36,249 bases of DNA, from positions 1 to 36,249 of IMG/VR virus record IMGVR_UViG_3300050021_000093; one strand, written 5' to 3'. The translations under genes were made by a program, and so were the position numbers. A model generated the notes under the pieces. That model was not told where the DNA came from. It saw only the letters and a program-made list of their open reading frames with translations, and made no database searches. Shown here in pieces: positions 21,779 through 29,030 of this stretch (its first letter is position 1; each line of letters opens with the position of its first letter). This DNA comes from a virus.

Positions 21779-21998
21779 TTGTCTCTCCCCCTTTTTTTCC
21801 GCATGTCACGCAGCATCCTCCGCCTTGGCAGGCACGATCATCGACCAGCAGGACACGGTATTTGTTGCCGTCCTTGTCGGTGACGGTGGTAATCTCCTCG
21901 GCGCTATGGAGCGGATAATGATTCCAGACTCTTACTCTATCCGCTGCTGCAATTAGCTGTTGTCTGCGACACTTAGCGCCTATGACAAACAGTTTCAC
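21768..21998 (-). CDS. Small hypothetical protein
   Basis: A 76-residue protein with GTG at 21998 after GGGGGAGAGCGC. It has a short alternating pattern at the start (KLFVIGAKCR), a turn DKDGNKYRVLLVDDRAC in the middle and a Cys cluster CQGGGCCVTCG. No family is recognised. Confidence 0.5.
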   Translation of the reverse strand: MKLFVIGAKCRRQQLIAAADRVRVWNHYPLHSAEEITTVTDKDGNKYRVLLVDDRACQGGGCCVTCGKKGGETIDR

Positions 21999-22013
21999 GC
22001 GCTCTCCCCCTTC

Positions 22014-22220
22014 TTAGTCGTATCTGTGCGCAGGCCAATTTTCGTTTATCTGCTCCATCTGGCGACTGATGCGGTCAATTCTCTCCACGTTGTGCTTGAA
22101 GCACCAGTGCGGCCCCCAGCCTGTTCCCGCTGGTTCGTTGCAGCCGGGTTCTATGCACGGCTTACCCGTGTGATACTTGGCGCTATTGCCCTCGGCGTTC
22201 GGATCTTTGTAGCCTGGCAT
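22014..22220 (-). CDS. Small zinc-binding hypothetical phage protein
   Basis: A 68-residue protein with ATG 22220 after AAGGGAGAGA. The pattern CIEPGCNEPAGTGWGPHWCF with a following KHNVERIDRI resembles short zinc-finger proteins found in other phage early regions. It may bind nucleic acid. Otherwise unknown. Confidence 0.55.
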   Translation of the reverse strand: MPGYKDPNAEGNSAKYHTGKPCIEPGCNEPAGTGWGPHWCFKHNVERIDRISRQMEQINENWPAHRYD

Positions 22221-22236
22221 CGGTCTCTCTCCCTTC

Positions 22237-22431
22237 TTATTCGAATAACTGATCCTGCTTCGTCCTCTTCCTCAGCGTCGGAATCGCCTCATACCGTTGG
22301 CCGTCCGTTCCGGTGATGTCGTTGACCTCGATGATCACTCTGTATTTGCCTCGCAGTTCTTTGGCATCAGGAGCGGCCACAACATCGATCATCAGCGACT
22401 CGGGCTTCTCCTTGCAGATGTACAATTTCAT
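22237..22431 (-). CDS. Small hypothetical protein
   Basis: A 64-residue protein, ATGA-coupled at its start. It is beta-patterned (KYRVIIEVNDITGTDGQ) with a basic C-terminal end (LRKRTKQDQ). No recognised family. Confidence 0.5.
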   Translation of the reverse strand: MKLYICKEKPESLMIDVVAAPDAKELRGKYRVIIEVNDITGTDGQRYEAIPTLRKRTKQDQLFE

Positions 22432-22619
22432 GCTTGCGCCTCCCCGCGCAGGGTTTGCCTGGTCTTGTTTCTATCAGCAGCGCGTTCTGCTTTTATTTCT
22501 TTAATCGCGGTTCGTGATGCAGAAATTACTAAACGATAACAGGCTTCACAATAGTGCCCGTTGAACTCAGTAGATGCGGTGTGCTTTACTTCTTCAAGGC
22601 AAAACTCACACTGTGTCAT
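22428..22619 (-). CDS. Small two-CxxC zinc-ribbon protein
   Basis: ATG 22619 follows GGAGGCGCAAGG and overlaps the upstream stop as ATGA, giving 63 residues. CEFC (residues 4-7) and CEAC (about 24-27) make a treble-clef-like ribbon. A basic helix follows (AIKEIKAERAADRNKTRQTL). Small ribbons of this type are frequent in phage early regions; specific function unknown. Confidence 0.55.
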   Translation of the reverse strand: MTQCEFCLEEVKHTASTEFNGHYCEACYRLVISASRTAIKEIKAERAADRNKTRQTLRGEAQA

Positions 22620-22831
22620 CCTTGCGCCTCCATCCAAAACGCTTCAAATTCTGTCGCTGGGTAGCGGATCACGTCAAGCGGCACCACATACTTGATCCCG
22701 TAATTCGCACAGGTCTGCTCGACGTGCCTCTCGTTGACCGGCAGGCCATCGTGATAGTAGCCGGCGTAGAATGCGCGTACGTCATCGGCAGTAATGAAAC
22801 GGGTGCGGATGGTCTCAATGGTCTCGGTCAC
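22616..22831 (-). CDS. Small hypothetical protein
   Basis: GTG 22831 has GAGGT six bases upstream and leaves a 22-base gap after the previous gene, so 71 residues are preferred. A TTG at 22894 would give 92 residues but has a poor ribosome site and overlaps the neighbour. Content: TIRTRFITADDVRAFYAGYY, then a conserved-looking C-terminal FEAFWMEAQG. No family is recognised. Confidence 0.45.
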   Translation of the reverse strand: MTETIETIRTRFITADDVRAFYAGYYHDGLPVNERHVEQTCANYGIKYVVPLDVIRYPATEFEAFWMEAQG

Positions 22832-22853
22832 GATGTACCTCGCATCTCCACGA

Positions 22854-23408
22854 TCATTCTGCCGCACCCCATTGATCTGCCATCGCGTCTGCAATTCCCT
22901 GATACGTGATGCTTCGTAGCAATCCCCTGTCTCTTGTCTGGCTCATTTTGTGGATTCGATTCTCTCTACCTATAACAATGTTCGTTGGTTTCAGGAGCGG
23001 GAGATTCTTCAGCCAGAGACAGGTTGTCTTGGTCTCGCCGTGTCCAAACCACCACGGGTGAATTATCTGATCCGGGGCTCCGATCTTGGTTGAAATGATA
23101 CCGACAGGGTTCTCGATGCAGATTCTCTCTATTGGAGCGTTCATCATACACCGGACAAATAGCAGAGCGAACCCCTGCTCATACTGTCTGTCTTTCCACC
23201 ACCTTGCTCCTGACGAGCAGAGGTAGGTACATGGCGGGAAGGCGATCATCATGTCCCAGCCATCACTCAAGATGTCCAAAACATTGCACCGAAGATGCGG
23301 TCCTGGTGAGAGCGAAGGTAAAAAGTCACAGCTTATGGCGTCGTGGCCTCTCTTGATGAAAGCGTCTCGAACTCTGCCGGACATTTCACAAGCAACTAGG
23401 ATTCTCAC
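22854..23408 (-). CDS. DNA cytosine-methyltransferase-like protein
   Basis: A 184-residue protein with GTG 23408 (GTGA-coupled). The start RILVACEMSGRVRDAFIKRG is the SAM-binding first strand of C5-methyltransferases. FPPCTYLCSSG (about 58-68) corresponds to the PCQ catalytic-Cys motif. RICIENPVG is the ENV-like motif IV-VI strand and ITYQGIADAMADQWG the C-terminal motif. It is much shorter than typical enzymes and has no obvious target-recognition domain. Short relatives occur in many phages, so activity is uncertain. Confidence 0.7.
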   Translation of the reverse strand: MRILVACEMSGRVRDAFIKRGHDAISCDFLPSLSPGPHLRCNVLDILSDGWDMMIAFPPCTYLCSSGARWWKDRQYEQGFALLFVRCMMNAPIERICIENPVGIISTKIGAPDQIIHPWWFGHGETKTTCLWLKNLPLLKPTNIVIGRENRIHKMSQTRDRGLLRSITYQGIADAMADQWGAAE

Positions 23409-23755
23409 TTCTCCACCTCTACCTCAACTTCTCGCCGGCCGAAACTTATGGCCTCATGCCTGGATGCGACGAACAGGTCCAACCTGTTCCCCTGGATCGC
23501 CCCGCCGGTATCCTCTGCCACGTACCTGTGGCCGTCTACCACGACGATGGAACCTAGCGGGATGATACTCTTGTCCACTGCGACCGTCCGTCCAACCTGG
23601 GGCATCCTGCCGCTTCTGGTGGGGTTCCCCGTGGCGACGTACGCGGTGGCCAGGAATGTTTGCGCCGTGCTCATTTTGCCGGCGCCGGGCAGATGATCGA
23701 CGGCGAGCGGATGTGGGTAGATCAGGAGCAGGAGGGCCAGGATCAGGGCGCGCAT
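23405..23755 (-). CDS. Exported 3D-domain cell-wall protein
   Basis: ATG 23755 overlaps the repeat-protein stop as TAATG, giving 116 residues; longer frames are rejected. A signal-peptide-like segment MRALILALLLLIYPHPLA comes first. The 3D domain (MltA/YabE/Rpf2-like) follows: ATAYVATGNPTRSGRMPQVG, then VAVDKSIIPLGSIVVVDG and DTGGAIQGNRLDLFV, with the conserved Asp residues (VAVD, AEDTGG, RLDLFV). Such domains act on peptidoglycan in Bacillota. It lies in the early operon, not among lysis genes. Confidence 0.78.
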   Translation of the reverse strand: MRALILALLLLIYPHPLAVDHLPGAGKMSTAQTFLATAYVATGNPTRSGRMPQVGRTVAVDKSIIPLGSIVVVDGHRYVAEDTGGAIQGNRLDLFVASRHEAISFGRREVEVEVEK

Positions 23756-25062
23756 TAAGCAACGCCCTCCGGCTTCCACCGCTTGGCCAGGATGCGGCCG
23801 TACAATCCCCACTCCTCGGCCGGCACCTCCCGCAGTACCGTCAGTTCCGGCGTCCTCACTTTGCCGTCGCACTCGCTGGGCAGCACGATGGCGCTGATGG
23901 GCACGGCGATTTCGATAACCCTGAACGGCTTCCCGTCAGTGGCGCTTCTGCCGAAATCTAGCGCCCAGGCGAGATGTGAGACATGAAGACCTACGGAGCA
24001 GTTTCTGCTCACATCCGGGTCGCAGTCCTGGCGGACGGTCTCACCGATCACGTACTGCACCCGCGGGCCTGAATGGAAGGAGCAGAGATCGGGGCGTACA
24101 GACTTGTACAGCGTGGCGATGCCGTCTTTGTGTGCGATGCCATGCAGGTCCAGGTATTCCTCGATGCTCTGCGGGTATCCGTTGACGATCCGGGCGTTGC
24201 CGGCGATGGTAAGCTTGGCAGTATCCGAAAATTTGACGATCTGAACATTGGCTTGGGCATCAACGCTGCTGTTCTCCCGGGCCACAACGCTGCTGTTCTC
24301 CCTGGCCACAACGCTGCTGTGCTCCCTGGCCTCAACGCTGCTGTTCTCCCAGGCCTCAACGCTGCTGTTCCCCCTGGCCACAACGCTGCTGTGCTCCCAG
24401 GCCACAACGCTGCTGTGCTCCCTGGCCTCAACGCTGCTGTGCTCCCTGGCCTCAACGCTGCTGTTCTCCCAGGCCACAACGCTGCTGTTCCCCCAGGCCA
24501 CAACGCTGCTGTGCTCCCTGGCCTCAACGCTGCTGTTCTCCCAGGCCACAACGCTGCTGTTCACCCAGGCCACAACGCTGCTGTTCCCCCTGGCCTCAAC
24601 GCTGCTGTTCCCCCAGGCCACAACGCTGCTGTTCTCCCAGGCCTCAACGCTGCTGTTCTCCCAGGCCTCAACGCTGCTGTTCCCCCTGGCCACAACGCTG
24701 CTGTTCTCCCAGGCCACAACGCTGCTGTGCTCCCAGGCCTCAACGCTGCTGTGCTCCCTGGCCTCAACGCTGCTGTTCTCCCAGGCCACAACGCTGCTGT
24801 TCCCCCAGGCCACAACGCTGCTGTTCCCCCAGGCCACAACGCTGCTGTTCTCCCAGGCCTCAACGCTGCTGTTCTCCCAGGCCTCAACGCTGCTGTTCCC
24901 CCTGGCCACAACGCTGCTGTGCTCCCTGGCCTCAACGCGAAATCCCTTTCGCTGGGCGATCACGATCCGGGACTCCGGGGATGATTTGAGATAGATCCAA
25001 TCCTGCGAATCTGCCGGGATACGGTCCCAGTCTTCTTGACAAGTAACAATGATGTCAGACAT
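23755..25062 (-). CDS. Tandem 8-residue repeat protein with DUF7666-like C-terminus
   Basis: A 435-residue protein, ATG 25062 after GAGAGGAGC. Residues 1-42 form a short domain with DWIYLKSSPESRIVI. Residues 43-266 are 28 tandem copies of the 8-residue unit V-V/E-A-W/R-E/G-N/H-S-S, plus one degenerate copy. A beta-helix-like stack is likely for repeats with alternating Val and Ser. The C-terminal 130 residues (from YKSVRPDLCSFHSGP through EVPAEEWGLYG) resemble DUF7666. The repeats may form a rigid rod presenting the end domain. Cell location is unknown; no signal peptide is seen. Confidence 0.7.
   Translation of the reverse strand: MSDIIVTCQEDWDRIPADSQDWIYLKSSPESRIVIAQRKGFRVEAREHSSVVARGNSSVEAWENSSVEAWENSSVVAWGNSSVVAWGNSSVVAWENSSVEAREHSSVEAWEHSSVVAWENSSVVARGNSSVEAWENSSVEAWENSSVVAWGNSSVEARGNSSVVAWVNSSVVAWENSSVEAREHSSVVAWGNSSVVAWENSSVEAREHSSVEAREHSSVVAWEHSSVVARGNSSVEAWENSSVEAREHSSVVARENSSVVARENSSVDAQANVQIVKFSDTAKLTIAGNARIVNGYPQSIEEYLDLHGIAHKDGIATLYKSVRPDLCSFHSGPRVQYVIGETVRQDCDPDVSRNCSVGLHVSHLAWALDFGRSATDGKPFRVIEIAVPISAIVLPSECDGKVRTPELTVLREVPAEEWGLYGRILAKRWKPEGVA
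24265..24936 (-). repeat. 28 tandem 24-base repeats with four two-state positions
   Basis: 28 complete units of 24 bases, one degenerate unit beyond (24241-24264). Only four codons vary in almost all units: GTG/GAG, TGG/AGG, GAG/GGG and AAC/CAC; one unit has GTG in place of GAG or GGG. No indel disturbs the frame. The period is a multiple of three and lacks stops in most frames, so long shadow frames occur on both strands. Confidence 0.95.
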
Positions 25063-25119
25063 TCTTTTTTGCTCCTCTCAAATTTGCTGTGCCAGTCTAG
25101 CTGGCCGCCCCCGCAACAT

Positions 25120-25359
25120 CTATTTCAGGCTCTTGAGTACGCTCTGCAATGCGCTTCTACGCTCTTTGAGCAGTTTTAAGCGTAGCTTGTCCACCTCAAA
25201 ATCTGCTCTGGCCTGCTGGAACTCCTTGTTCTTCGCTTCAAGCCGTGGCATCAGTTCGACCGTCTGCCGCTCGATGTCGAGGATCTCACGCTGGATCGCC
25301 TCAGGTGCTCTCTCGGCTCTTTCCTGGGCTGTCATGCCGTATTCTTGTTGATTTTCCAT
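25120..25359 (-). CDS. Small coiled-coil protein
   Basis: A 79-residue protein with AGGAGGCTAAATAAC before ATG 25359. It is almost entirely heptad helical (ILDIERQTVELMPRLEAKNK, then ADFEVDKLRLKLLKERRSAL). It follows the 119-residue gene with its stop two bases before the ATG. Likely dimerises; role unknown. Confidence 0.55.
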   Translation of the reverse strand: MENQQEYGMTAQERAERAPEAIQREILDIERQTVELMPRLEAKNKEFQQARADFEVDKLRLKLLKERRSALQSVLKSLK

Positions 25360-25360
25360 G

Positions 25361-25720
25361 TTATTTAGCCTCCTGAATTAGAATGTCTTCCGGCTGTACT
25401 CTCACCAATCTTGCGTAGTTTATGGCAACAAGGTAAACATCCACATGCCTCGTAGCGCACCAATAAGGCGGGTCCTGGTAGCCTGTCTCAAAGTCAGCCG
25501 TATCCTGTTTTATGCGGCCCTCCTGCAATACCCGGACACCGCAGATCATGCCTTCGGTAACGATGCCGCCAGGTCCGAAACACTTACGCTTGACAACCTC
25601 CCGACGGTTTTGATTTCGCCGTGTCCGGTAATCCCACTCTTCATCCGGGCGGTGCCAAACGGATTCTGATATTGCCGTGAACTCAACCCTTGTTCCCAGC
25701 GGGATTTTATTCTTGATCAT
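25361..25720 (-). CDS. Hypothetical early protein
   Basis: ATG 25720 has GGAGG five bases upstream and is preferred over ATG 25732; 119 residues. It opens with a beta motif (PLGTRVEFTAISESVWHRPD), has the basic stretch YRTRRNQNRREVVKRKCFG and ends in a beta-rich part (ARLVRVQPEDILIQEA). It overlaps the HNH gene by about 14 bases. No family is recognised. Confidence 0.5.
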   Translation of the reverse strand: MIKNKIPLGTRVEFTAISESVWHRPDEEWDYRTRRNQNRREVVKRKCFGPGGIVTEGMICGVRVLQEGRIKQDTADFETGYQDPPYWCATRHVDVYLVAINYARLVRVQPEDILIQEAK

Positions 25721-25970
25721 GATGTCCTCCATCCTCTCTTTGCCGGACTATCTCTCGCAGGGTTTCCTTGCTGATCTGCCCGGTGTGAACTCTGGTATGA
25801 TCACCGGCGCATAGCTGGACCATGTTCTCCGGAACGTCATCACCTCCGCTGCCAACGCTCTTGATGTGGTGTGGCTCTCCGTAAGCCGGACGACCGCAAA
25901 GCTCGCAGTAGGGTTTTCTCGCTTTCTCTATGGCCTTGCGGTCAGCGATGCGATGCGGGGTCGTGATCAT
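25707..25970 (-). CDS. HNH endonuclease
   Basis: An 87-residue minimal HNH protein. CELC (22-25) with CAGDH (54-58) forms the zinc pair. The HNH set is PHHIKSVGSGG (His34-His35), Asn49 in PENMVQLC and His58/His62 in DHTRVH. Typical free-standing phage HNH nucleases of this size act on DNA or in packaging. The start is TAATG-coupled to the annealing protein. Confidence 0.85.
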   Translation of the reverse strand: MITTPHRIADRKAIEKARKPYCELCGRPAYGEPHHIKSVGSGGDDVPENMVQLCAGDHTRVHTGQISKETLREIVRQREDGGHHDQE

Positions 25971-26953
25971 TAGAACGGTGGGTGGGCGTCATCCCACTCT
26001 GGGATATCAGGACCCGGATGGTTCTGACTATTCACCACGGCGGTGATGGTCTGATCCAGCAGGTCAAGCGATCCCTGGTTTTTGATCACGTCTGTCAATT
26101 TGTCAATCGCCACATTAAATAGAGTGGCGGCCTGGGCGTGGATCGTCTCTTTCCCTTCCGGCGAATCGAGGCCAAGATCCCGCATGTGCAGCCAGAAGGA
26201 TGACCAGGTTAGCGGGGCCGGAACGACAGGTTGCGCCGCCAGAAAAGCGAGGGCGATTGACTGCATCTTTTCGCTGTTGGCCTTTCCATCTTTCGATCCG
26301 GCGAGCCACTTGACATAGTCAGGACGATCCGCGTAGACATCGGCGAGAGTCTCTCCGTTGTGCTTGCCGAACGACAGGACGGTATTTGCGCCGGGGATCG
26401 GAGCGCCCTGAGTGGGAACGGTTGCCGGAGAACCTTGCGCGGCTCCTGGGGCAGTTGTGGGCTTCTGAGTGGATTCCTTTGCGGCCTGGAGCCTTGCCTC
26501 TTGAACGGGGCTGTGGCCGTTCTTTTTCTCGCTGTCATCTTCGGGGTCGTCGCCGGTGGGGATCATATTGGACTGAGCCAGCCAGTATTTGAATGAGCCG
26601 GCCAGGGCTTTATATATCGCCTTGTCGCCAGCGTCAAACCCTGATCCTGCGGATGATCCTGAGAGACTCTCGCCGGTTTCCGAATCGTAGACCGTGTACT
26701 TTACGATCACGTCGGAATAGTGCATTACGGTTCCGCTTCCGGTGGTCCCGTCATAGTTGTTGCGTTCTTGTATCTCCGGGATGATCACTAAACCTTTGTT
26801 GTAGAACGGCCCGCGAACCTCTCGCTTAAAGTCGGCCTCTTTAGCGTAGTCGTATTTCTGTTTTTCGTTATAGCCAGCCTTGGCGACGCTTGAAACTTCT
26901 TTACCAACCTCGGCTAATTTGCGGAGCAGAATTATTAAGTCTTTGTTTGCCAT
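25970..26953 (-). CDS. ERF-family single-strand annealing protein
   Basis: A 327-residue protein with GGAGGTGATCTGAG before ATG 26953. The ERF core is residues 1-140, with GDKAIYKALAGSFKYWLAQS (109-128) and IPTGDDPED (131-139), the signature of ERF/RecT-like annealing proteins. A Gln/Thr/Pro linker leads to a C-terminal domain with SFGKHNGETLADVYADRPDY, a DUF3820/ExoX-like fragment. It would anneal complementary strands in phage recombination. The Gam-like protein upstream fits a recombination module. Confidence 0.85.
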   Translation of the reverse strand: MANKDLIILLRKLAEVGKEVSSVAKAGYNEKQKYDYAKEADFKREVRGPFYNKGLVIIPEIQERNNYDGTTGSGTVMHYSDVIVKYTVYDSETGESLSGSSAGSGFDAGDKAIYKALAGSFKYWLAQSNMIPTGDDPEDDSEKKNGHSPVQEARLQAAKESTQKPTTAPGAAQGSPATVPTQGAPIPGANTVLSFGKHNGETLADVYADRPDYVKWLAGSKDGKANSEKMQSIALAFLAAQPVVPAPLTWSSFWLHMRDLGLDSPEGKETIHAQAATLFNVAIDKLTDVIKNQGSLDLLDQTITAVVNSQNHPGPDIPEWDDAHPPF

Positions 26954-26954
26954 C

Positions 26955-27512
26955 TCAGATCACCTCCACGGAGAATTTATCCGGCCTGTCAGTAATGGTT
27001 ATACCGTCCGGGATCTCCCCGGTGGTCTTGAGCCAATCCTTGGCGATTTGTTTCGGGAACGACTCTTTGACGATGATTGAGCTGGGCATAACCTTGCGCG
27101 CCCATTCCAGTAGCGCCTCTTCGTCGTAGGTGAACTCCGGTTGTTGCGCCCGCATCTTGAGGCTGCCATGGGGAAGCTTGATTGTCTTGACGGCGGGATC
27201 AGCCTGGCGCTCCTGCTGCATATAGCCCATGAGCAGGTACTCGAAGAAGTTGAGACTCCCCTGCAGCTTGGCGTTCTCGCTGATCCGCCAGTCCATGATC
27301 CGCTTGATCTCGATGTCGGCGGCCAGGGCGTTCTCATTCACTTCGGCCTGAATCTTGCTCATCTTGCGGAGGGCCCATGCTGCTTGGTCTTTCGTAGCGA
27401 TCTGGAATTGGTCGCATTGTGTGGCCGCAACCATTTGCTCTTCATCCGGCCAGATGCCGGCTGCTTCGTAATCCTCCACTGCTTCGATAAGTTCTTGTGT
27501 TCCTAGTGGCAT
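26955..27512 (-). CDS. Gam-like host-nuclease inhibitor
   Basis: A 185-residue protein, GGGGAAA before ATG 27512. Its central helix pair (WALRKMSKIQAEVNENALAA) and the segment TIKLPHGSLKMRAQQPEF are family phrases of the Gam-like host-nuclease inhibitors of phages, resembling Mu Gam. Such proteins bind DNA ends and block RecBCD or AddAB. The neighbour is ERF, so this is a recombination pair. The family match is by eye; length agrees. Confidence 0.72.
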   Translation of the reverse strand: MPLGTQELIEAVEDYEAAGIWPDEEQMVAATQCDQFQIATKDQAAWALRKMSKIQAEVNENALAADIEIKRIMDWRISENAKLQGSLNFFEYLLMGYMQQERQADPAVKTIKLPHGSLKMRAQQPEFTYDEEALLEWARKVMPSSIIVKESFPKQIAKDWLKTTGEIPDGITITDRPDKFSVEVI

Positions 27513-27540
27513 TGTATTTCCCCGCTTTCTGCCCTATAAT
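27512..27540 (+). promoter_or_regulatory. Candidate plus-strand promoter opposing the early operon
   Basis: TATAAT (27535-27540) is a perfect -10 and TTGTAT (27512-27517) lies 17 bases before it, a partial -35. The next plus-strand feature is a terminator 22 bases away, so any transcript would be very short. Within the 73-base gap between the Gam and 94-residue genes. Confidence 0.35.
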
Positions 27541-27561
27541 GGGGCTTAAGTAGTTTGATTG

Positions 27562-27586
27562 GCCGCCTTCTTTTAGGCGGTTTTTC
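27562..27586 (+). terminator. Rho-independent terminator on the plus strand
   Basis: Stem GCCGCC (27562-27567) and GGCGGT (27576-27581) around TTCTTTTA, then TTTTTCT. The T-run follows the stem on the plus strand only, opposite to all surrounding genes. On the minus strand there is only a hairpin without a T-run. Confidence 0.65.
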
Positions 27587-27870
27587 TATTGCCTGTACAT
27601 CTTCAGCGCAGCATCATCGCACGGGACACATCCTTTGATGCTCTTCGGGTTGTGCATCTTGTCACCACATTGCATATTCTGCTCTTGCGGTGCCTGACCT
27701 GCTGGGGCGTAGTAGATCGCCCAATCATGGATACCACCTCGGACAGCAACGTAATCAATCAGCATTTCCTTAGTTGAATCCCAGTAATCTTCAACGAATG
27801 CTTTCCCTGATTTGATTACGGTGTGCGGTGCCATCTCTTTCAACATTTCCAATGTCAGCGTCTTATCCAT
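27586..27870 (-). CDS. Small hypothetical early protein
   Basis: A 94-residue protein with AAGGGGGCG before ATG 27870, overlapping the upstream stop by eight bases. It has a KTLTLEMLKEMAP helical start, a phrase VRGGIHDWAIYYA and a Cys-containing end GCVPCDDAALKMYRQ. No family is recognised. Confidence 0.5.
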   Translation of the reverse strand: MDKTLTLEMLKEMAPHTVIKSGKAFVEDYWDSTKEMLIDYVAVRGGIHDWAIYYAPAGQAPQEQNMQCGDKMHNPKSIKGCVPCDDAALKMYRQ

Positions 27871-28474
27871 ACTTAACGCCCCCTTCCATTTCGTTGATTG
27901 CCTTGTCTAACGTTTCATGTAACTTCGCTAATTCTTCGTGCGGCAACGCCACCCGATCATAGGGGTCAAGCTCAAAAAACACTCCGCCTTCGTCGCCATA
28001 GCTGCCTTGAGTGCATATCTCGCACTCGCCTTTGTCCTCAAGAAACGTCAGCAAGTTCGTTGCGGCCTCGACCAGGCAGGGAACCTTTTTATCGACGGTC
28101 TCCTGGTCAACATGGATCAGTTCAAGCGCTTGCAGCAGTCCCCGTTCCCGCTCCATGCGGGTGGCCAAACTGTTGCCCAGTACGTTGCATTCGGCTTCAA
28201 GTTCCTTGATCCGGGCATCCTTGGCAGAGATCTCGTTTTCTGCTCTCTTCTGAAGAGCAATGAAAGCCGTATTGAGTCTCAAGGGACCGCCCTCACACTC
28301 ATAACCACACCAGACCAGTTGATCTACGATTTCTTGCAGAGTCTTATATTCGGGATACTCTCTCGGTTCAAAGTTAGTACCGCCGTTCTCGTCAGGGTGA
28401 CAAGGGAGACAGGGTTCTGCACCGAGAAAAACCGAAGCGTGGACGCAGATATGGCAATCACAGCTTTTATTCAT
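27863..28474 (-). CDS. Cys-rich coiled-coil hypothetical protein
   Basis: ATG 28474 has GGGAGG eight bases upstream, giving 203 residues; the longer start to 28498 is not favoured. The N-terminal CDCHICVHASVFLGAEPCLPC (residues 5-25) is Cys-rich and typical of some phage proteins. A coiled coil follows (about 80-115), then a helical part with KVPCLVEAATNLLTFLEDKG. Early-operon gene of unknown role. Confidence 0.55.
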   Translation of the reverse strand: MNKSCDCHICVHASVFLGAEPCLPCHPDENGGTNFEPREYPEYKTLQEIVDQLVWCGYECEGGPLRLNTAFIALQKRAENEISAKDARIKELEAECNVLGNSLATRMERERGLLQALELIHVDQETVDKKVPCLVEAATNLLTFLEDKGECEICTQGSYGDEGGVFFELDPYDRVALPHEELAKLHETLDKAINEMEGGVKYG

Positions 28475-28658
28475 GGTCGCAACCTCCCCTTCGCACACAC
28501 TGATCGTAGTAAGTCACGCTGCCGTATTCCTGCCCTGCCGGGTAATCCACTACGTCCTGGAGATCCGGGCACTCACGGCATTTCAACGGCGGCTCCTGGT
28601 TCTCCAGCGCCCGATCAACCGCATCCAGCGCCGCGCACATCAGTTTGAACTCGCTCAT
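28467..28658 (-). CDS. Small hypothetical protein
   Basis: A 63-residue protein with AGGAGGGG before ATG 28658, ATGA-coupled to the small membrane gene upstream. Cys pair CREC near residue 27 and two more near the C-terminus suggest metal binding. The start SEFKLMCAALDAVDRALEN is helical. No family is recognised. Confidence 0.5.
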   Translation of the reverse strand: MSEFKLMCAALDAVDRALENQEPPLKCRECPDLQDVVDYPAGQEYGSVTYYDQCVRRGGCDHE

Positions 28659-28783
28659 TTCTTTTTTCCCCTCCTCATTATGTCTACCTCGTCATCCGGC
28701 AGGAGCAGCGGACCTAGCATGATGGCTAGAACGATGGCACCGCAAAATCCGATTCCAAAAAGGTTTAGATGCGTCCAAACCAT
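28655..28783 (-). CDS. Small single-segment membrane protein
   Basis: A 42-residue frame with ATG 28783 (TGATG overlap with the regulator) and AAGGAGGTG five bases upstream, a strong start signal. It has one hydrophobic segment (about residues 9-27: FGIGFCGAIVLAIMLGPLL) and a basic C-terminal end MRRGKKK. Second gene of the early operon. Such early membrane peptides can interfere with host functions; this is not shown here. Confidence 0.55.
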   Translation of the reverse strand: MVWTHLNLFGIGFCGAIVLAIMLGPLLLPDDEVDIMRRGKKK

Positions 28784-28935
28784 CAAACCACCTCCTTGCG
28801 CTTTTCCTTCGCCACGTACTCGACGATCAGTCTTCGAGTCGCCGCCTCAATACTCTCCTTCTTCTTTGCGCAAACTATTTTGAAGCGGGTGTGATCCTCT
28901 GCATCTAAAAACGTCTGGACTGAAATCATTTTCAT
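28783..28935 (-). CDS. Ribbon-helix-helix-like small regulator
   Basis: A 50-residue frame with GGAGG eight bases before ATG 28935, first gene of the early operon. The pattern of a short N-terminal strand (ISVQTFLDAEDHTRFK) followed by two helices (IVCAKKKESIEAATRR, then LIVEYVAKEK) fits the Arc/CopG/ParD ribbon-helix-helix fold. It lies directly behind the promoter at 28959-28986, which has an inverted repeat in its spacer, so it could control its own operon. The fold is inferred from pattern. Confidence 0.55.
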   Translation of the reverse strand: MKMISVQTFLDAEDHTRFKIVCAKKKESIEAATRRLIVEYVAKEKRKEVV

Positions 28936-28958
28936 TCAACTCGCCTCCTTCTATTGCC

Positions 28959-28986
28959 ATGATACCATAGAGTATATGGATGTCAA
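28959..28986 (-). promoter_or_regulatory. Early-operon promoter with spacer inverted repeat
   Basis: TTGACA (28981-28986) and TATCAT (28959-28964) with a 16-base spacer. CCATA (28965-28969) and TATGG (28975-28979) form an inverted repeat inside the spacer, an operator-like site. The first gene starts about 24 bases downstream. Between 28936 and 29030 there is otherwise AT-rich sequence without a gene. Confidence 0.7.
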
Positions 28987-29030
28987 GGGGGTAAATGAAA
29001 ATATATTTTTAATTATTTTTAAGCGCGAAT

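Noticed and set aside
24265-24936. Possible CRISPR array
   Set aside because: The repeats are contiguous with no spacers and are an in-frame coding repeat; no cas gene is nearby.
24048-24994. Several long frames on both strands in the 24-base repeat region
   Set aside because: The repeat period is a multiple of three and contains no stop in these frames, so they are by-products of the array. Only the minus-strand frame with a start signal and flanking domains is kept.
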